Notes: generated by a model from the sequence alone, not told the origin. 64,000 bases of DNA from JACCWM01 sp040393065 (GCA_040393065.1 JBEBUW010000007.1:12022-76021); one strand, 5' to 3'. Positions 27,819 to 36,997 are shown, counted from the first letter of the stretch. Program-made: numbers and translations.

Positions 27819-28664
27819 TTAGAAGATGCTCTGGATGACATAGCCCAGGCCGGAGATGATGAAGTCGAGGATGACGACGGCGAGGCTTGCGTTGACGACG
27901 GCCTGGGTGGTGGCGCGGCCGACGCCTTCACTGCCGCCGAAGACATTGAGGCCAGCGTGGCAGGCGATGATGGGAATGGCCATGCCGTAGGCCAGGGCTT
28001 TGGCCAGGCCGATGTTGATGTCGAACCAGCCGATAAAGCTTAAGTCGATGAAGGTGCGGACGTTGAGGCCAAAGGAGAGGTAGGCGGTGATTGCGCCGGC
28101 GATGTAGGAAACGAAGGCGGCGTAGATGGTGAGGATGACCATCATGATGGTGGTGGCGATGAAGCGCGGTACGACGAGGTAATCGACGGGTTGTGCTGCG
28201 CACATCTGGAGGGCGTCGACTTGTTCGGTGACGACCATACTGCCGATTTGAGCGGCCATGCCGGTTGCGACGCGGGTTGCGATCATCATGGCGGCGATGG
28301 TCGGTGCGAATTCGCGCAAAAGCAGTTGGAGGAAGAGGCCGCCGAGCATTTGAAGGTCACCGGTGATGCGGAGCGCCTGGTTTCCGGCCTGGTAGATGAG
28401 GATCATGCCGAGGAAACCGAGGGTGACGGTGATGAAGATAACGGAGCGGTTTCCGACGTCGTGCATTTGTTCGAGAATTGCGCTCCAGCGTTTTCGGCCG
28501 CGGACCAGATAGTAGAGGGTGAGGCGGAACACTTCGGCGATGCCAAGAACGGTGCGTCCGATTTCGAGAAAGGGCGCGCCGAATGAGGCTAGCAAGTTCC
28601 TGAAGCGGCTGTCGGGTGCCGGTTCGGAGTTGGTTTCGATGGTTGAGGATGGGTTGGCGGACAT
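27819..28664 (-). CDS. MlaE-family ABC transporter permease (second paralogue)
   Basis: 281 residues with about five or six hydrophobic helices. The MlaE signature block is clear: LREFAPTIAAMMIATRVATG, then MVVTEQVDALQMCAAQPVDY and LVVPRFIA. In characterised systems these permeases work with an MlaF ATPase and an MCE-domain protein to move phospholipids between the inner and outer membranes. It is the last gene of a four-gene minus-strand operon, 48 bases after its paralogue. The two permeases share the signature but differ widely elsewhere, so they may form a heterodimer with the single ATPase. No MCE, MlaC or STAS protein is adjacent. The substrate is inferred only from the family. Confidence 0.9.
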   Translation of the reverse strand: MSANPSSTIETNSEPAPDSRFRNLLASFGAPFLEIGRTVLGIAEVFRLTLYYLVRGRKRWSAILEQMHDVGNRSVIFITVTLGFLGMILIYQAGNQALRITGDLQMLGGLFLQLLLREFAPTIAAMMIATRVATGMAAQIGSMVVTEQVDALQMCAAQPVDYLVVPRFIATTIMMVILTIYAAFVSYIAGAITAYLSFGLNVRTFIDLSFIGWFDINIGLAKALAYGMAIPIIACHAGLNVFGGSEGVGRATTQAVVNASLAVVILDFIISGLGYVIQSIF

Positions 28665-28712
28665 GATGTATGGCTCGGCAAAGTTGAGCGGGTATGCGGA
28701 GAATGTAGAAGT

Positions 28713-29528
28713 TTAGTTGATGATGAACGCGATCAGATAGTCGATCAGGAAGATTGCGATGGCGCTGCCGACGACGCTTGCGTTTACGGCGCGGCCGACG
28801 CCAACGGCGCCGCCTTTGGTGCTGAGGCCAAAGTGGCAGGAAATGACGGCGATGGCGCAACCGAAGATGAAGGCTTTGATGAGTCCGTGAAAGAGGTCAT
28901 CGAGCGTGACGTAGGCGATGACGCTTGCGGCAAAGAGCTTCATGTTGACGCCGAGCAGGAACTGGCTGGTGATGGCGCCGCCGATCAGAGCGGTGAAGTC
29001 GCCGATGACGACTAGCAAAAAGAGCATGATGACCATCGCCAAAAAACGGGGCATGACGAGGTAGCCGATGGGGTCGATGGCCAGGGCGCGCAGGGCGTCG
29101 ATCTGGTCGGTGACTTTCATGGTGCCGAGTTCGGCGGTGTTGTTGGCGCCGACGCGTCCGGAGAACATCAGGCCGATGAGAATGGGGCCGATTTCGCGCA
29201 GGATGGTGTAGCCTGCGCCCCAGCCAAGTAGTCCGTAGGCGCCGTATTGTTCGATGTACAGGCCGCTCTGAATGACCATGATTGCGCCGGTGAGGATGGC
29301 GGTGACAACGACGATGGGAAAGCTTTTGACGCCGACCTGGTAGAGGTTTCGCCAGGTTTCGGGGCCGTCGAATTGCCATCGCCAGGGCAAAAGGTTGAGA
29401 AAAATTTGCCAGGTTAGAAGGCAGAGTCCGCCAATTTCGGAAGCCCAGTCGTTGAAGTGTTTTCCGATGAATGCGAGCAGGCGCATGAATTTTGATGCGG
29501 TTTTTTGCATGGGTTTGTTGTCAGCCAT
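28713..29528 (-). CDS. MlaE-family ABC transporter permease (first paralogue)
   Basis: 271 residues from the ATG at 29528, which overlaps the ATPase stop in an ATGGCTGA arrangement; GTG at 29543 is an alternative start. Hydrophobic helices include FPIVVVTAILTGAIMVIQSG and FLAMVIMLFLLVVIGDFTAL. The MlaE core reads ILREIGPILIGLMFSGRVGA, MKVTDQIDALRALAIDPIGY and LVMPRFLA. It retains the Glu of REIGP and the PRxLA block typical of active MlaE proteins. With the upstream MlaF-like ATPase it should form the membrane part of a phospholipid-type transporter. The short overlap implies translational coupling and similar expression of ATPase and permease. Confidence 0.92.
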   Translation of the reverse strand: MADNKPMQKTASKFMRLLAFIGKHFNDWASEIGGLCLLTWQIFLNLLPWRWQFDGPETWRNLYQVGVKSFPIVVVTAILTGAIMVIQSGLYIEQYGAYGLLGWGAGYTILREIGPILIGLMFSGRVGANNTAELGTMKVTDQIDALRALAIDPIGYLVMPRFLAMVIMLFLLVVIGDFTALIGGAITSQFLLGVNMKLFAASVIAYVTLDDLFHGLIKAFIFGCAIAVISCHFGLSTKGGAVGVGRAVNASVVGSAIAIFLIDYLIAFIIN

Positions 29529-30264
29529 CGAGGTCATCGTCACTAAATCCGCGCCAGAATTGCATTACAAGAGGGATCTCGCAACGTTCGATGGCGTTGC
29601 GGTCGCCGTGGAAGATGATTTGACCGCGGTCGATCATGCAGAAGACATCGCAGATGTCTTTGATGCCGTCGATATCGTGGCTGATGGTGACGGCGGTGGT
29701 GCCGCGTTCTTGCTGCATGGCGCGCAGGAGCAGGTAGATTTTGGAGCTGGTGACGGGGTCGAGTCCGGCGGTCGGGTCGTCGTAGAAGAGAATGGGCGGT
29801 TGGCGGATGATGGCGCGTGCGAAGCTGACGCGTTTTTTCATGCCGCCGGAGAGTTCATTGGGAAATCGGTCGCCGATTTTGGGCAGGCTGATGTCGAGCA
29901 GGGCTTTGCGGACGAGTTTTTCGATGTCGTCTTCGCTGAGTTTTCCTTCCTGGCGCAGAGGAAAGGCGATGTTGTCGAAGACGTTCATGAAGTCGAAAAG
30001 GGCGTAGTTCTGGAAAAGCATGCCGATCTGGAAGCGAAGTTCGGCCAGTTCGGTGGCACTGAGTTTGTGGATATCGACGCCGTTGATTGTGACGGTGCCG
30101 CTGTCGGGTTTGACCAGGCCGCAGATGATTTTGAGGAGGAGTGTTTTGCCGGCGCCGCCGGGGCCGATGAGGCCGAGGTTGGTGCCTTCTTCGATGGTCA
30201 GGGAGACGTTTTCGAGGACGGGGCGGCCGAGGTGTGTTTTGCAGATATTTTCAACAACGATCAT
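29521..30264 (-). CDS. MlaF-like ABC transporter ATPase
   Basis: 247 residues, the usual size. Walker A is GPGGAGKT (34-41), the Q-loop is in MLFQNYALFD, the signature is LSGGMKKR (138-145) and Walker B is ILFYDDPTAGLDP (158-170). The H-loop follows in TISHD. The YDDPTAGLDP wording and the Phe-rich Q-loop segment are typical of MlaF/TtgA-type ATPases. The gene is the second of the operon, 41 bases after the TPR lipoprotein, and its stop overlaps the first permease start. It should power lipid transport by the two permeases downstream. The C-terminal end (FWRGFSDDDLDG) matches the family tail near which an MlaB-type protein binds, but no such gene is seen here. Confidence 0.92.
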   Translation of the reverse strand: MIVVENICKTHLGRPVLENVSLTIEEGTNLGLIGPGGAGKTLLLKIICGLVKPDSGTVTINGVDIHKLSATELAELRFQIGMLFQNYALFDFMNVFDNIAFPLRQEGKLSEDDIEKLVRKALLDISLPKIGDRFPNELSGGMKKRVSFARAIIRQPPILFYDDPTAGLDPVTSSKIYLLLRAMQQERGTTAVTISHDIDGIKDICDVFCMIDRGQIIFHGDRNAIERCEIPLVMQFWRGFSDDDLDG

Positions 30265-30305
30265 GGTTGTTTTCCGGGGATATTTCTTGAAGCAGTGCTT
30301 TCAGG

Positions 30306-31394
30306 TTAGTGAGAGCGGGCGTGGATGGTTCGGAGGTAGCGGCTTTCGGGATAATCTCTGGCGAATCGTTCGAGACTTTTTTGGTAGGAGGCGTCGGAGC
30401 CGGAGAGGCGTTGGATTTCGACGCGGTTCCAGGCGGCATCGTCGGTGCGGGTGCTGTTGGGAAAGTCGCTGATGTAGATGGAGAATTGTTTGTCAGCGGT
30501 TTTGTAGTCGTCGAGAAAGAGCAGGTTGATTTCGGCCAGCAAGTAGCGTGCGTCGCCGGCGCGCGGGGAGTTGTAGGTTCCGACGAACCAGCTTGCTTCG
30601 ATGTTTTTGGCGAGTTGTTCGAGGATCTGGATGGCGGGCTGCCAGTGTTGGTGGTGGATATAGATGTGGGCCATTTGCCAGAGTGCTTCGTCGGCAAGCG
30701 CGCATCCGTCGCAGTGTTTGTAGAGCTGTCGGTAGGCGATGAGGGCATCGTTATCGTTGTTAAAGTGTTCTTCGAGAAGTTTTGCGCGGGCAAACAAGAT
30801 GTGGTTGGAGAGGTTTGCGTGCGAAACGGATGGAAAGAGTTGATCGAGAACTTGAAGGAATTCTGCGTATTGTTTGTGTTCGAGATAGTGGGTGCGCAAA
30901 GCACTCAGGGCGAAGTCTGCGGCGATGAATTCGGGATAATCGGTGATGGTTTTCTGGTAGAGAAGCAGGCTTTGCGGAACGTCGGATTCGGCGAGGATGC
31001 GGGCGGCTTCGTAGAGGCTTTTGGAGCCGGCGTTGTCCTGGATGCGGGGTTCGGCAAGGGTCAAAAACGCCTGGAGGGCGGCCTGTTTATCGCCGCGTTG
31101 TAGCAGGATTTTGGCTAGTTCGAAGTCGACATCGCGTTGTTTTTCCTGGTCGGGGGCATGTTCGCGCAGGTATTTGTAGTGTTGTTCGGCCTGATCGAAT
31201 TGTTCGGTATCCTGGAGTCTTGCGGCGACCAGAAAATTCTGGTTCCAGGCAAGTGTGGACTGCGTGTTGCTGCAAGCGGGCAGTAGCAGCGTCAGTGCCA
31301 GGAGAAGGGCTGCAAATGTGGGAAGGTGTGTTGAGGTCAATGTAGACAGATTGGTTTGGCGCCGGTGAGGGCGTTGTTGTTCGGTGACGGGCAA
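30306..31394 (-). CDS. TPR-repeat lipoprotein heading the Mla-like operon
   Basis: The frame begins at a TTG (31394); no ATG or GTG start lies near the signal peptide, so a TTG start is likely but the exact site is uncertain. The N-terminus carries about 24 hydrophilic residues, then FAALLLALTLLLPAC, with lipobox LPAC and an acylated Cys. The mature part is entirely TPR-like hairpins, such as FDQAEQHYKYLREHAPDQ and DDALIAYRQLYKHC. Such lipoproteins usually act as periplasmic scaffolds on the outer or inner membrane. Its place directly before the ATPase and two MlaE genes suggests it takes part in lipid trafficking in place of the missing MCE or MlaA partner. That is inference from position. 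Confidence 0.75.
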   Translation of the reverse strand: MPVTEQQRPHRRQTNLSTLTSTHLPTFAALLLALTLLLPACSNTQSTLAWNQNFLVAARLQDTEQFDQAEQHYKYLREHAPDQEKQRDVDFELAKILLQRGDKQAALQAFLTLAEPRIQDNAGSKSLYEAARILAESDVPQSLLLYQKTITDYPEFIAADFALSALRTHYLEHKQYAEFLQVLDQLFPSVSHANLSNHILFARAKLLEEHFNNDNDALIAYRQLYKHCDGCALADEALWQMAHIYIHHQHWQPAIQILEQLAKNIEASWFVGTYNSPRAGDARYLLAEINLLFLDDYKTADKQFSIYISDFPNSTRTDDAAWNRVEIQRLSGSDASYQKSLERFARDYPESRYLRTIHARSH

Positions 31395-31519
31395 TTTTGC
31401 GGTTGGAGCGTGGGCTTTTCAAAAGGCCGTATAGCGGTGTAACCTTACTCTCAAAATCGGGTCAGGGCCAACAACGATCTTGGTCGTGCATAGTAGTGAC
31501 AGATGATGAAGCGGTGTGG

Positions 31520-34500
31520 ATGCGAAAGTTTGAAGTGATGTTGCGTATCCGAGCCTGGATCGTAGCGATGCTGGTAGTGTTTTTTGCGGGCACGGCTACG
31601 GTTGCATCGGAACCAGTCGTAGAGGTAACGGGCGTTCAGGCGGATTCGGATACAGATGCGCAGCCAGCAGTGGATGTTGTGTCCGATGCTGGACTGGAGC
31701 GGTCGACAGCGGAGCGGTTGCAGGCTGAGTTCGGGATTCCATCGGCTACGCTGGAAAGCATGACAACGCTTGAGGGGTTACGAGAGCAGGCGCGGGTAGA
31801 TAGCGCGACCTTGCAGGCGTCTCAGGTGAGTATTACGCAGGAGCTTGAGGGGATTGAGCGGTTGCAGCGTAGTCTCTGGCGCCAGATTGGCCATGACGGG
31901 CTGCCGGAAACGGCGCAGCAGGTGATTTTGCAGGAGCTGGCGCGCAGTTATACGGAGGCGGCGTCGTTGCGTGGGCAGCAGGCTTCGGCAGAAAGTGCAC
32001 TGGAGAGCCGCGCTCTGATGGTGGGCTTGTTGGATGCGCAGATTCAGCATCTGGCGGGTCGAGCCGGCGTAGATTCTGAGGGGCAAAGACGTGTTGAGCG
32101 TGCGGAGCTGTCGGAACGGGAAGCGTTGCAGACGTTGGAAGATGCGCGTGAGCGTGAAACGCGTGAGCAAAATCAGCAGGTTCGCCTGATTCTTGCGCGT
32201 GAGCGTGAGTTGGCCGAGGAGCTTGTCGAGACGACGCGCGAGGATACGGAGCAGTTGCGGCGTCTGGTGGAAGAGCGCCGGACGAAGATGGAGGCGTTTG
32301 CGGATCAGCAGGTGATCCTGGCCGATCGGGTGGCGAGTTTGCCCGAGATTGTGAGTGATGAGTTTGCGCGGGAAACGGTCGATCCGTTGTTTGATGAGTT
32401 GCTCGTGCTTCGAAAGGAGGCGCGAGACGCGCGCCGAACCACTCGCCGGGCTTATGAAAAGGCCAGGCGGGAGAAGGTGGAGGCGGAGGCAAATCTTGCG
32501 GAGGCGACGCGGCAATTGGAGCAGACGCGGGCGCGAAGCGCGGTTCTGGGCGATACGGAGCTTGCGCGTCGGCAAGTGGCGCTGGAGGAATTGCGTGAGA
32601 AGAGGGCGCAGGCAGGGCTTGAGCGGCTGACAAATCGTGTGGATGCGAAGGAGCAGGCGCTGAAGCTGGAGGCGGAGCGAGCGGCGTTTTTTCATGAACT
32701 GGTTGAGCGTGTTTTGCCGAAAGTGAGCGGGGCAAGGCGGTCACGGTTTTTTAGTCCTTTGCGTGATGAGAACTGGCTTTCGGGTTTTCATGGGCTGGTT
32801 GCGGCCGGTGATGTGGTGGTGACGCAGGGGAAGGAGCGGATTGAACAGGCGGTGAAACTGCCGGAGCGATTGTTGTCGATTACGCTCTGGAGTTGGGCTC
32901 TGGGGTTGATGTTTCGGCTCTTGTTGTTTCCGCTTTCGCTGTATCTGGGGCGTGAGTACGGGCCGCGGCTAGTTCGTAAGTTGATGGATACGTTATTGGC
33001 GAAGAGTTTTTTTCGGCAGCGGGCAAGCGGCACGATCAAGTTTGCGGAGATTTTGCGGGCGGTGATGTTGCCGCTCTTGATGTATTTTTCGCTGGGCGTG
33101 GCCATTGACTATGTGACGTTGCTTTTGCCGGAATTCTGGGTGGCACGTGCGGTCATCGATGTGATGATTTTTTATGTCGTTACGATGACGGTTTTGAAGG
33201 TGATGGTGCTTCCGCGAGGGTATCGGGAGCGTTCGGCGCGGAGCGTGGCGCCGGATTTGTCGGCATTATCGAGTGCGGGCAATGCGGTTGGTAATGTGGA
33301 CGTGGTGCGGCTGGAGATTTCGCGGGCGCAGAAGCTGGTTTTGAGCGTTCGGTTTGTTCTGATTTTTGGTTTGCTGGCGAAGTATGTTCCGGCAGCGGTG
33401 ATTGCGCTGATGGGGCATTCGGTGATCTGGTGGACGATTCATCAGATCTTTATGTACGGGTTTTTTGCGGTTTTTTACCTGGTATTGAATAGCTGGAAAG
33501 ACGATATCGCGGGGATTTTTGATCGTCTGGCCAGTGAGCGGTTGCCGCGTGCTGTTTCGCTGGTGAACAATCATAAGGATCGGCCTTATGGTGTGCTGCT
33601 GATCGCGGTCGCTTCGGTGTACGTGGTGGTCTTTGAGGCGGTGCGGATCGTGCGAGTCTGGCTGGAGGATACGTCGTGGAGCCGCCAGGCGAGCAACTTT
33701 TTGTTTCGTAAGAAGATCGAGTTGCAGCGCCGGGAGCGGGAGGAGGAGGTAGCGGCTTTTGAGCTGTCGAGCATTCCGCCGGAGTATCAGACGTATTTTC
33801 AGGATTTTCCGCTGACGCAGGAAATGTATCGGGTGGAGCGGCGCGGGCCGCTGGATGCGGCGAATGCAGTATTTACGCGCTGGCTGACGACGGGAAAGCG
33901 CGGTTCGGTGGTGTTGATGGGGGAGTCAGGAATTGGCAAGACGACGTTGTTGCACCAGCTGGCCGGGCAGTGGCGTGAGGATACGGATTATCCGGTGGTG
34001 AGTCTGCAGCTGTGTGACAAATTGAAGACGACGGAGGACGTGTATGCGTTTTTTGAGACGTTGTTTGGTTTGTCGTGTCGGCCGACGACGCGTGAGGAGC
34101 TGGTGGGGCTGCTTCGGAAGTGTTCGCCGCGGGTGTTACTGATTGATGATTGTCATCATTTGTTCATGCGTCAGATCGGTGGATTTGATGCGGTGAATTT
34201 GTTTTTGGATGTGGTGAATCGGCTGGATAGTCGGCACTTCTGGGTGTTGTCGTTCAATAATTTTGCGTGGTCGTATTTGAATCGGGTGCGTGTTCGTCAG
34301 CACTTGTTGGGTGCGGTGATTCGGGTGGAGCCGTGGAGTGAGGCAGAGATTCAGCAGCTGATTCGCAGGCGGGATGTGCTGTCGAATCTTACGTTGAATT
34401 TCAACGATCTGATGGTGGCGCATGAGAATGCGGATCAGCAGTATGAAGTGGTGAAGACGAGCAATGGGTATTTTCGGTTGTTGCATGAGTATTGCCATGG

Positions 34501-34849
34501 GAATCCGCGGGTTGCGCTGATGTTCTGGCTACGCAGTTTGAAATATGATGCGAGGCGCAATCATCTGCATGTGAGTTTGTTTCAGCGGCCTTCGCAAACG
34601 GTTTTAACGAATGTGTCCAATGATCATTTGTTTGCGCTGGCGGCGATCGTGCAGCACGGCTGTCTGGATGCGCATGAGATTGCGGCGGTAACGCATATTG
34701 AGAAAGATCTGGGGGAGATGGTGGTCGACTATTTACATGATAGCGAGATCGTGCGGATTGAGCCGTGGACGGGGCGTGCGGCGTTGTCGGGGTTGTATTT
34801 TCGGGCAGTGCTGCGCCAGCTCGCGGATGCCAACTATTTGTACGAGTGA
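31520..34849 (+). CDS. Membrane protein with periplasmic coiled coil and cytoplasmic AAA/STAND-like ATPase domain
   Basis: 1,109 residues from the ATG at 31520; the frame is open further up, but this start gives a signal peptide (WIVAMLVVFFAGTATVASE). Residues about 60-430 are highly charged coiled coil, predicted to be periplasmic as in the N-terminal part of MscK-type channels. About five or six hydrophobic helices follow between 450 and 730 (WSWALGLMFRLLLFPLSLYL, VWIWHQIFMYGFFAVFYLVL-like segments). The C-terminal cytoplasmic domain has Walker A GESGIGKTT (801-809) and Walker B VLLIDDCHH near 871. A sensor-like SFNNFAW motif and a winged-helix-like tail follow. The MscS channel gene starts 57 bases downstream. 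I infer an ATP-dependent module controlling or assembling the channel. Confidence 0.82.
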   Translation: MRKFEVMLRIRAWIVAMLVVFFAGTATVASEPVVEVTGVQADSDTDAQPAVDVVSDAGLERSTAERLQAEFGIPSATLESMTTLEGLREQARVDSATLQASQVSITQELEGIERLQRSLWRQIGHDGLPETAQQVILQELARSYTEAASLRGQQASAESALESRALMVGLLDAQIQHLAGRAGVDSEGQRRVERAELSEREALQTLEDARERETREQNQQVRLILARERELAEELVETTREDTEQLRRLVEERRTKMEAFADQQVILADRVASLPEIVSDEFARETVDPLFDELLVLRKEARDARRTTRRAYEKARREKVEAEANLAEATRQLEQTRARSAVLGDTELARRQVALEELREKRAQAGLERLTNRVDAKEQALKLEAERAAFFHELVERVLPKVSGARRSRFFSPLRDENWLSGFHGLVAAGDVVVTQGKERIEQAVKLPERLLSITLWSWALGLMFRLLLFPLSLYLGREYGPRLVRKLMDTLLAKSFFRQRASGTIKFAEILRAVMLPLLMYFSLGVAIDYVTLLLPEFWVARAVIDVMIFYVVTMTVLKVMVLPRGYRERSARSVAPDLSALSSAGNAVGNVDVVRLEISRAQKLVLSVRFVLIFGLLAKYVPAAVIALMGHSVIWWTIHQIFMYGFFAVFYLVLNSWKDDIAGIFDRLASERLPRAVSLVNNHKDRPYGVLLIAVASVYVVVFEAVRIVRVWLEDTSWSRQASNFLFRKKIELQRREREEEVAAFELSSIPPEYQTYFQDFPLTQEMYRVERRGPLDAANAVFTRWLTTGKRGSVVLMGESGIGKTTLLHQLAGQWREDTDYPVVSLQLCDKLKTTEDVYAFFETLFGLSCRPTTREELVGLLRKCSPRVLLIDDCHHLFMRQIGGFDAVNLFLDVVNRLDSRHFWVLSFNNFAWSYLNRVRVRQHLLGAVIRVEPWSEAEIQQLIRRRDVLSNLTLNFNDLMVAHENADQQYEVVKTSNGYFRLLHEYCHGNPRVALMFWLRSLKYDARRNHLHVSLFQRPSQTVLTNVSNDHLFALAAIVQHGCLDAHEIAAVTHIEKDLGEMVVDYLHDSEIVRIEPWTGRAALSGLYFRAVLRQLADANYLYE

Positions 34850-34906
34850 TTCGGGCTGTTGGATGCCGGGCCGGCTAGAAGTTACGAACCAGAGGCGAGT
34901 GAAGCG

Positions 34907-36010
34907 ATGCATGGAACGATGATGTCGATGATAGGATTTTCGCAACAGAGCGCGCTGTGGCTTGCGCAGGTTTCGCCGGATGTGGCGGAGCTGGCAGAAC
35001 GAATCGAGGGGGTGGATTTTGGCAAGCTGATGATGGCGGCGATGATCATTGGCGTTTCGCTGGTGGTGAACCGGGTAGTTTGCGCGACGCTGGAGCGGCT
35101 GGGAGAAGGGCGTGCGAAGCGGCGGTTGTTTTTTAAGAAGGTGGAGAGTTTTACGCGGCTGGGGATTTTTGTGGTGGCGGCGTATCTGGTGGTGGGAACG
35201 TTTCTGGATTTTGAGGAAGACCGCGCGGCGTTGCTGGGGCTTGGTGGAACGCTTGCGGTTGCGATCGGGTTTGCGCTCAAGGATACGGCTTCGAGTTTGA
35301 TGGCGGGGATTTTGATTTTGTTCGACCAGCCGTTTCAGGTGGGGGATATGGTGACGTTCGGTTCGGTTTCGGGTGAGGTGAAGGAGATCGGGCTTCGCTC
35401 GGTGCGGGTGTTTACGGATAACGACACGCTGGTTTCGATACCGAACAATAAGTTTTTGACGGAGATGGTGGTTTCGGGCAACTCGGGGGCGCTGGATATG
35501 ATGATCGTCGTGCGGTTTTATATCTCGATGTCGGCGGACTTTGAGCTTGCGCGGCGGATTGCCTACGAGGCGTGCATTACGTCGAAGTATGTGTTTTTGA
35601 AGAAGCGGATTGTGGTGGCAGTTCACGAGCGTAATACGCCAGTGATGGCGACGGTGCTTGTGTGTAAGGCGTATATTGTGGATGCACGGTTTGAGCTGGC
35701 GTTTGATTCGGACGTAACGCAGAAGGTGAAGCGTGCGTTTCGAGAGCATAATATTCATCCGCCATATACACGTCAGTACAGTGTGCGAGACCTGGAATGG
35801 GATGATTTTGGGAATTTTCGCCAGCTGCCGTCCTGGGAAGAGGTTGCGGAGGAGGGGGACAAGGATCGTTTGGGGGAGAGCCAGGAGAATCTGGAGAAAT
35901 GCGGGGAGTATGGAGAGCGGATTCGCTTTGAGGATGGGCGCCTTGTGCTGCCGGGGGATAGGGAGCGGAAAAAAGAGCGCGAGCCGATAGCGGAAGAAGG
36001 CGTGGTATGA
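34907..36010 (+). CDS. MscS-family mechanosensitive ion channel
   Basis: 367 residues from the ATG at 34907; an in-frame TTG at 34859 would add 16 residues. Two to three hydrophobic helices precede the pore helix, LGLGGTLAVAIGFALKDTAS, with the Gly/Ala pattern of MscS TM3. The beta domain follows as QPFQVGDMVTFGSVSGEVKEIG and PNNKFLTEMVVS. A C-terminal vestibule-like region ends in a charged tail of about 75 residues that is longer than in E. coli MscS. MscS channels open under membrane tension and release solutes on hypo-osmotic shock. It follows the AAA ATPase by 57 bases on the same strand, so the two are likely cotranscribed and may act together. Confidence 0.92.
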   Translation: MHGTMMSMIGFSQQSALWLAQVSPDVAELAERIEGVDFGKLMMAAMIIGVSLVVNRVVCATLERLGEGRAKRRLFFKKVESFTRLGIFVVAAYLVVGTFLDFEEDRAALLGLGGTLAVAIGFALKDTASSLMAGILILFDQPFQVGDMVTFGSVSGEVKEIGLRSVRVFTDNDTLVSIPNNKFLTEMVVSGNSGALDMMIVVRFYISMSADFELARRIAYEACITSKYVFLKKRIVVAVHERNTPVMATVLVCKAYIVDARFELAFDSDVTQKVKRAFREHNIHPPYTRQYSVRDLEWDDFGNFRQLPSWEEVAEEGDKDRLGESQENLEKCGEYGERIRFEDGRLVLPGDRERKKEREPIAEEGVV

Positions 36011-36039
36011 GGGGATGGGGCCGAACGATGTGGTTTTGC

Positions 36040-36068
36040 TTGACGGGTTGGGGGATGTTCATTATGTA
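36040..36068 (+). promoter_or_regulatory. Possible sigma-70 promoter for rplC
   Basis: TTGACG (36040-36045) is followed after exactly 17 bases by TATGTA (36063-36068). The rplC start lies 150 bases downstream, leaving a leader of about 140 bases in which autoregulation could act. The -10 match is only moderate, so this is a tentative call supported mainly by spacing and gene isolation. Confidence 0.4.
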
Positions 36069-36217
36069 GGGCGGCCTCCGGGCTTTTTTAGTTTGGAGAA
36101 ACAGGCTTCGTCCTCTGAGGTACTGGTTTTTGAGCCGGCGCTTCACGTTCCAATGTCTTCTAATTCGGGGAGATATGAGCGGAGCAGGATGATATTGCAA
36201 GTAGAGAAGAGGCTGAA

Positions 36218-36898
36218 ATGAAAGGAATTGTTGGTCGCAAGGTTGGAATGACGCAGATTTTTGATGATGCGGGTAACCGGATTCCGGTCACGTTGGTTGA
36301 TGTGAGCGGTTCGGTTGTTGTGCAGAAAAAAAGCCAGCACGGCAAAGATGGCTACTCGGCAATCAAAATCGGTTTTGGTGATGTGCACAAACTCGAGAAA
36401 GAGGGGACGGAGCCGAAGTTTCGTCTTTCGAAGCCGCGTGTTGGCGTTTTCTTGAAGGCTGGCATTGCTGCTCCTCGTCGTCATCTGATCGAAGTCCGTA
36501 TGGCTGAGACGGCTCTGGATAAATACGAAGTCGGTCAGGAGCTGACGGCAGATTTGTTTGCTGCTGGCGACTGGGTTGACGTAACCGGAACGAGCAAGGG
36601 CGCTGGTTTCACCGGTGTTATGAAGCGTCATAACTTCGGTGGTTCGAAGGCCAGCCACGGTGCTGCGCATGAGACGCATCGTCATGGTGGTTCGATCGGT
36701 CAGTCGGCTACGCCGGGTCGTGTTATGCCGGGCAAGAAAATGGCCGGTCATATGGGCAATGAGCGCGTAACGGTTCAGAACATCCGCGTTGTGAAGGTTC
36801 TGGCTGAGGACAATGTCATTGTGGTGAAGGGTGGCATTCCTGGTCCGAACGGCGGCGTGGTTCTGCTTCGCTCGGCTGTTAAAAAGACGGTTGGCTGA
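36218..36898 (+). CDS. rplC: 50S ribosomal protein L3
   Basis: 226 residues. The start ATG has GAGG six bases upstream. The protein begins KGIVGRKVGMTQIFDDAGN, the standard L3 start. It contains the loop residues around KRHNFGGSKASHGAAHETHR, followed by PGRVMPGKKMAGHMG, which reach toward the peptidyl-transferase centre. It is slightly longer than E. coli L3 (209). Codon choice is skewed toward cgt, ggt and gtt, unlike the neighbours, as expected for a highly expressed gene. What is odd is the place: rplC is normally the second gene of the S10 cluster, but here it is alone, with a promoter-like sequence in front and two terminators behind. It may be a relocated or an additional copy. Confidence 0.97.
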   Translation: MKGIVGRKVGMTQIFDDAGNRIPVTLVDVSGSVVVQKKSQHGKDGYSAIKIGFGDVHKLEKEGTEPKFRLSKPRVGVFLKAGIAAPRRHLIEVRMAETALDKYEVGQELTADLFAAGDWVDVTGTSKGAGFTGVMKRHNFGGSKASHGAAHETHRHGGSIGQSATPGRVMPGKKMAGHMGNERVTVQNIRVVKVLAEDNVIVVKGGIPGPNGGVVLLRSAVKKTVG

Positions 36899-36920
36899 GT
36901 CTTTTTAAAGCAAAAAAGAT

Positions 36921-36962
36921 AAAAACCGCCCGGCGCAGTTCGATGTGCCGGGCGGTTTTTTT
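36921..36962 (+). terminator. Rho-independent terminator after rplC (first of two)
   Basis: A 14-bp perfect stem (aaaaaccgcccggc, 36921-36934; gccgggcggttttt, 36947-36960) encloses a 12-base loop, and the T-run extends to 36962. It begins 23 bases after the rplC stop. Confidence 0.92.
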
Positions 36963-36997
36963 GTGGGCGCAGAAGAGATGGAAGCAGCAGGTACATG

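Noticed and set aside
36015..36221. A 68-codon frame before rplC
   Set aside because: It overlaps the rplC start, lacks a ribosome-binding site and contains the promoter-like sequence; no family resemblance.
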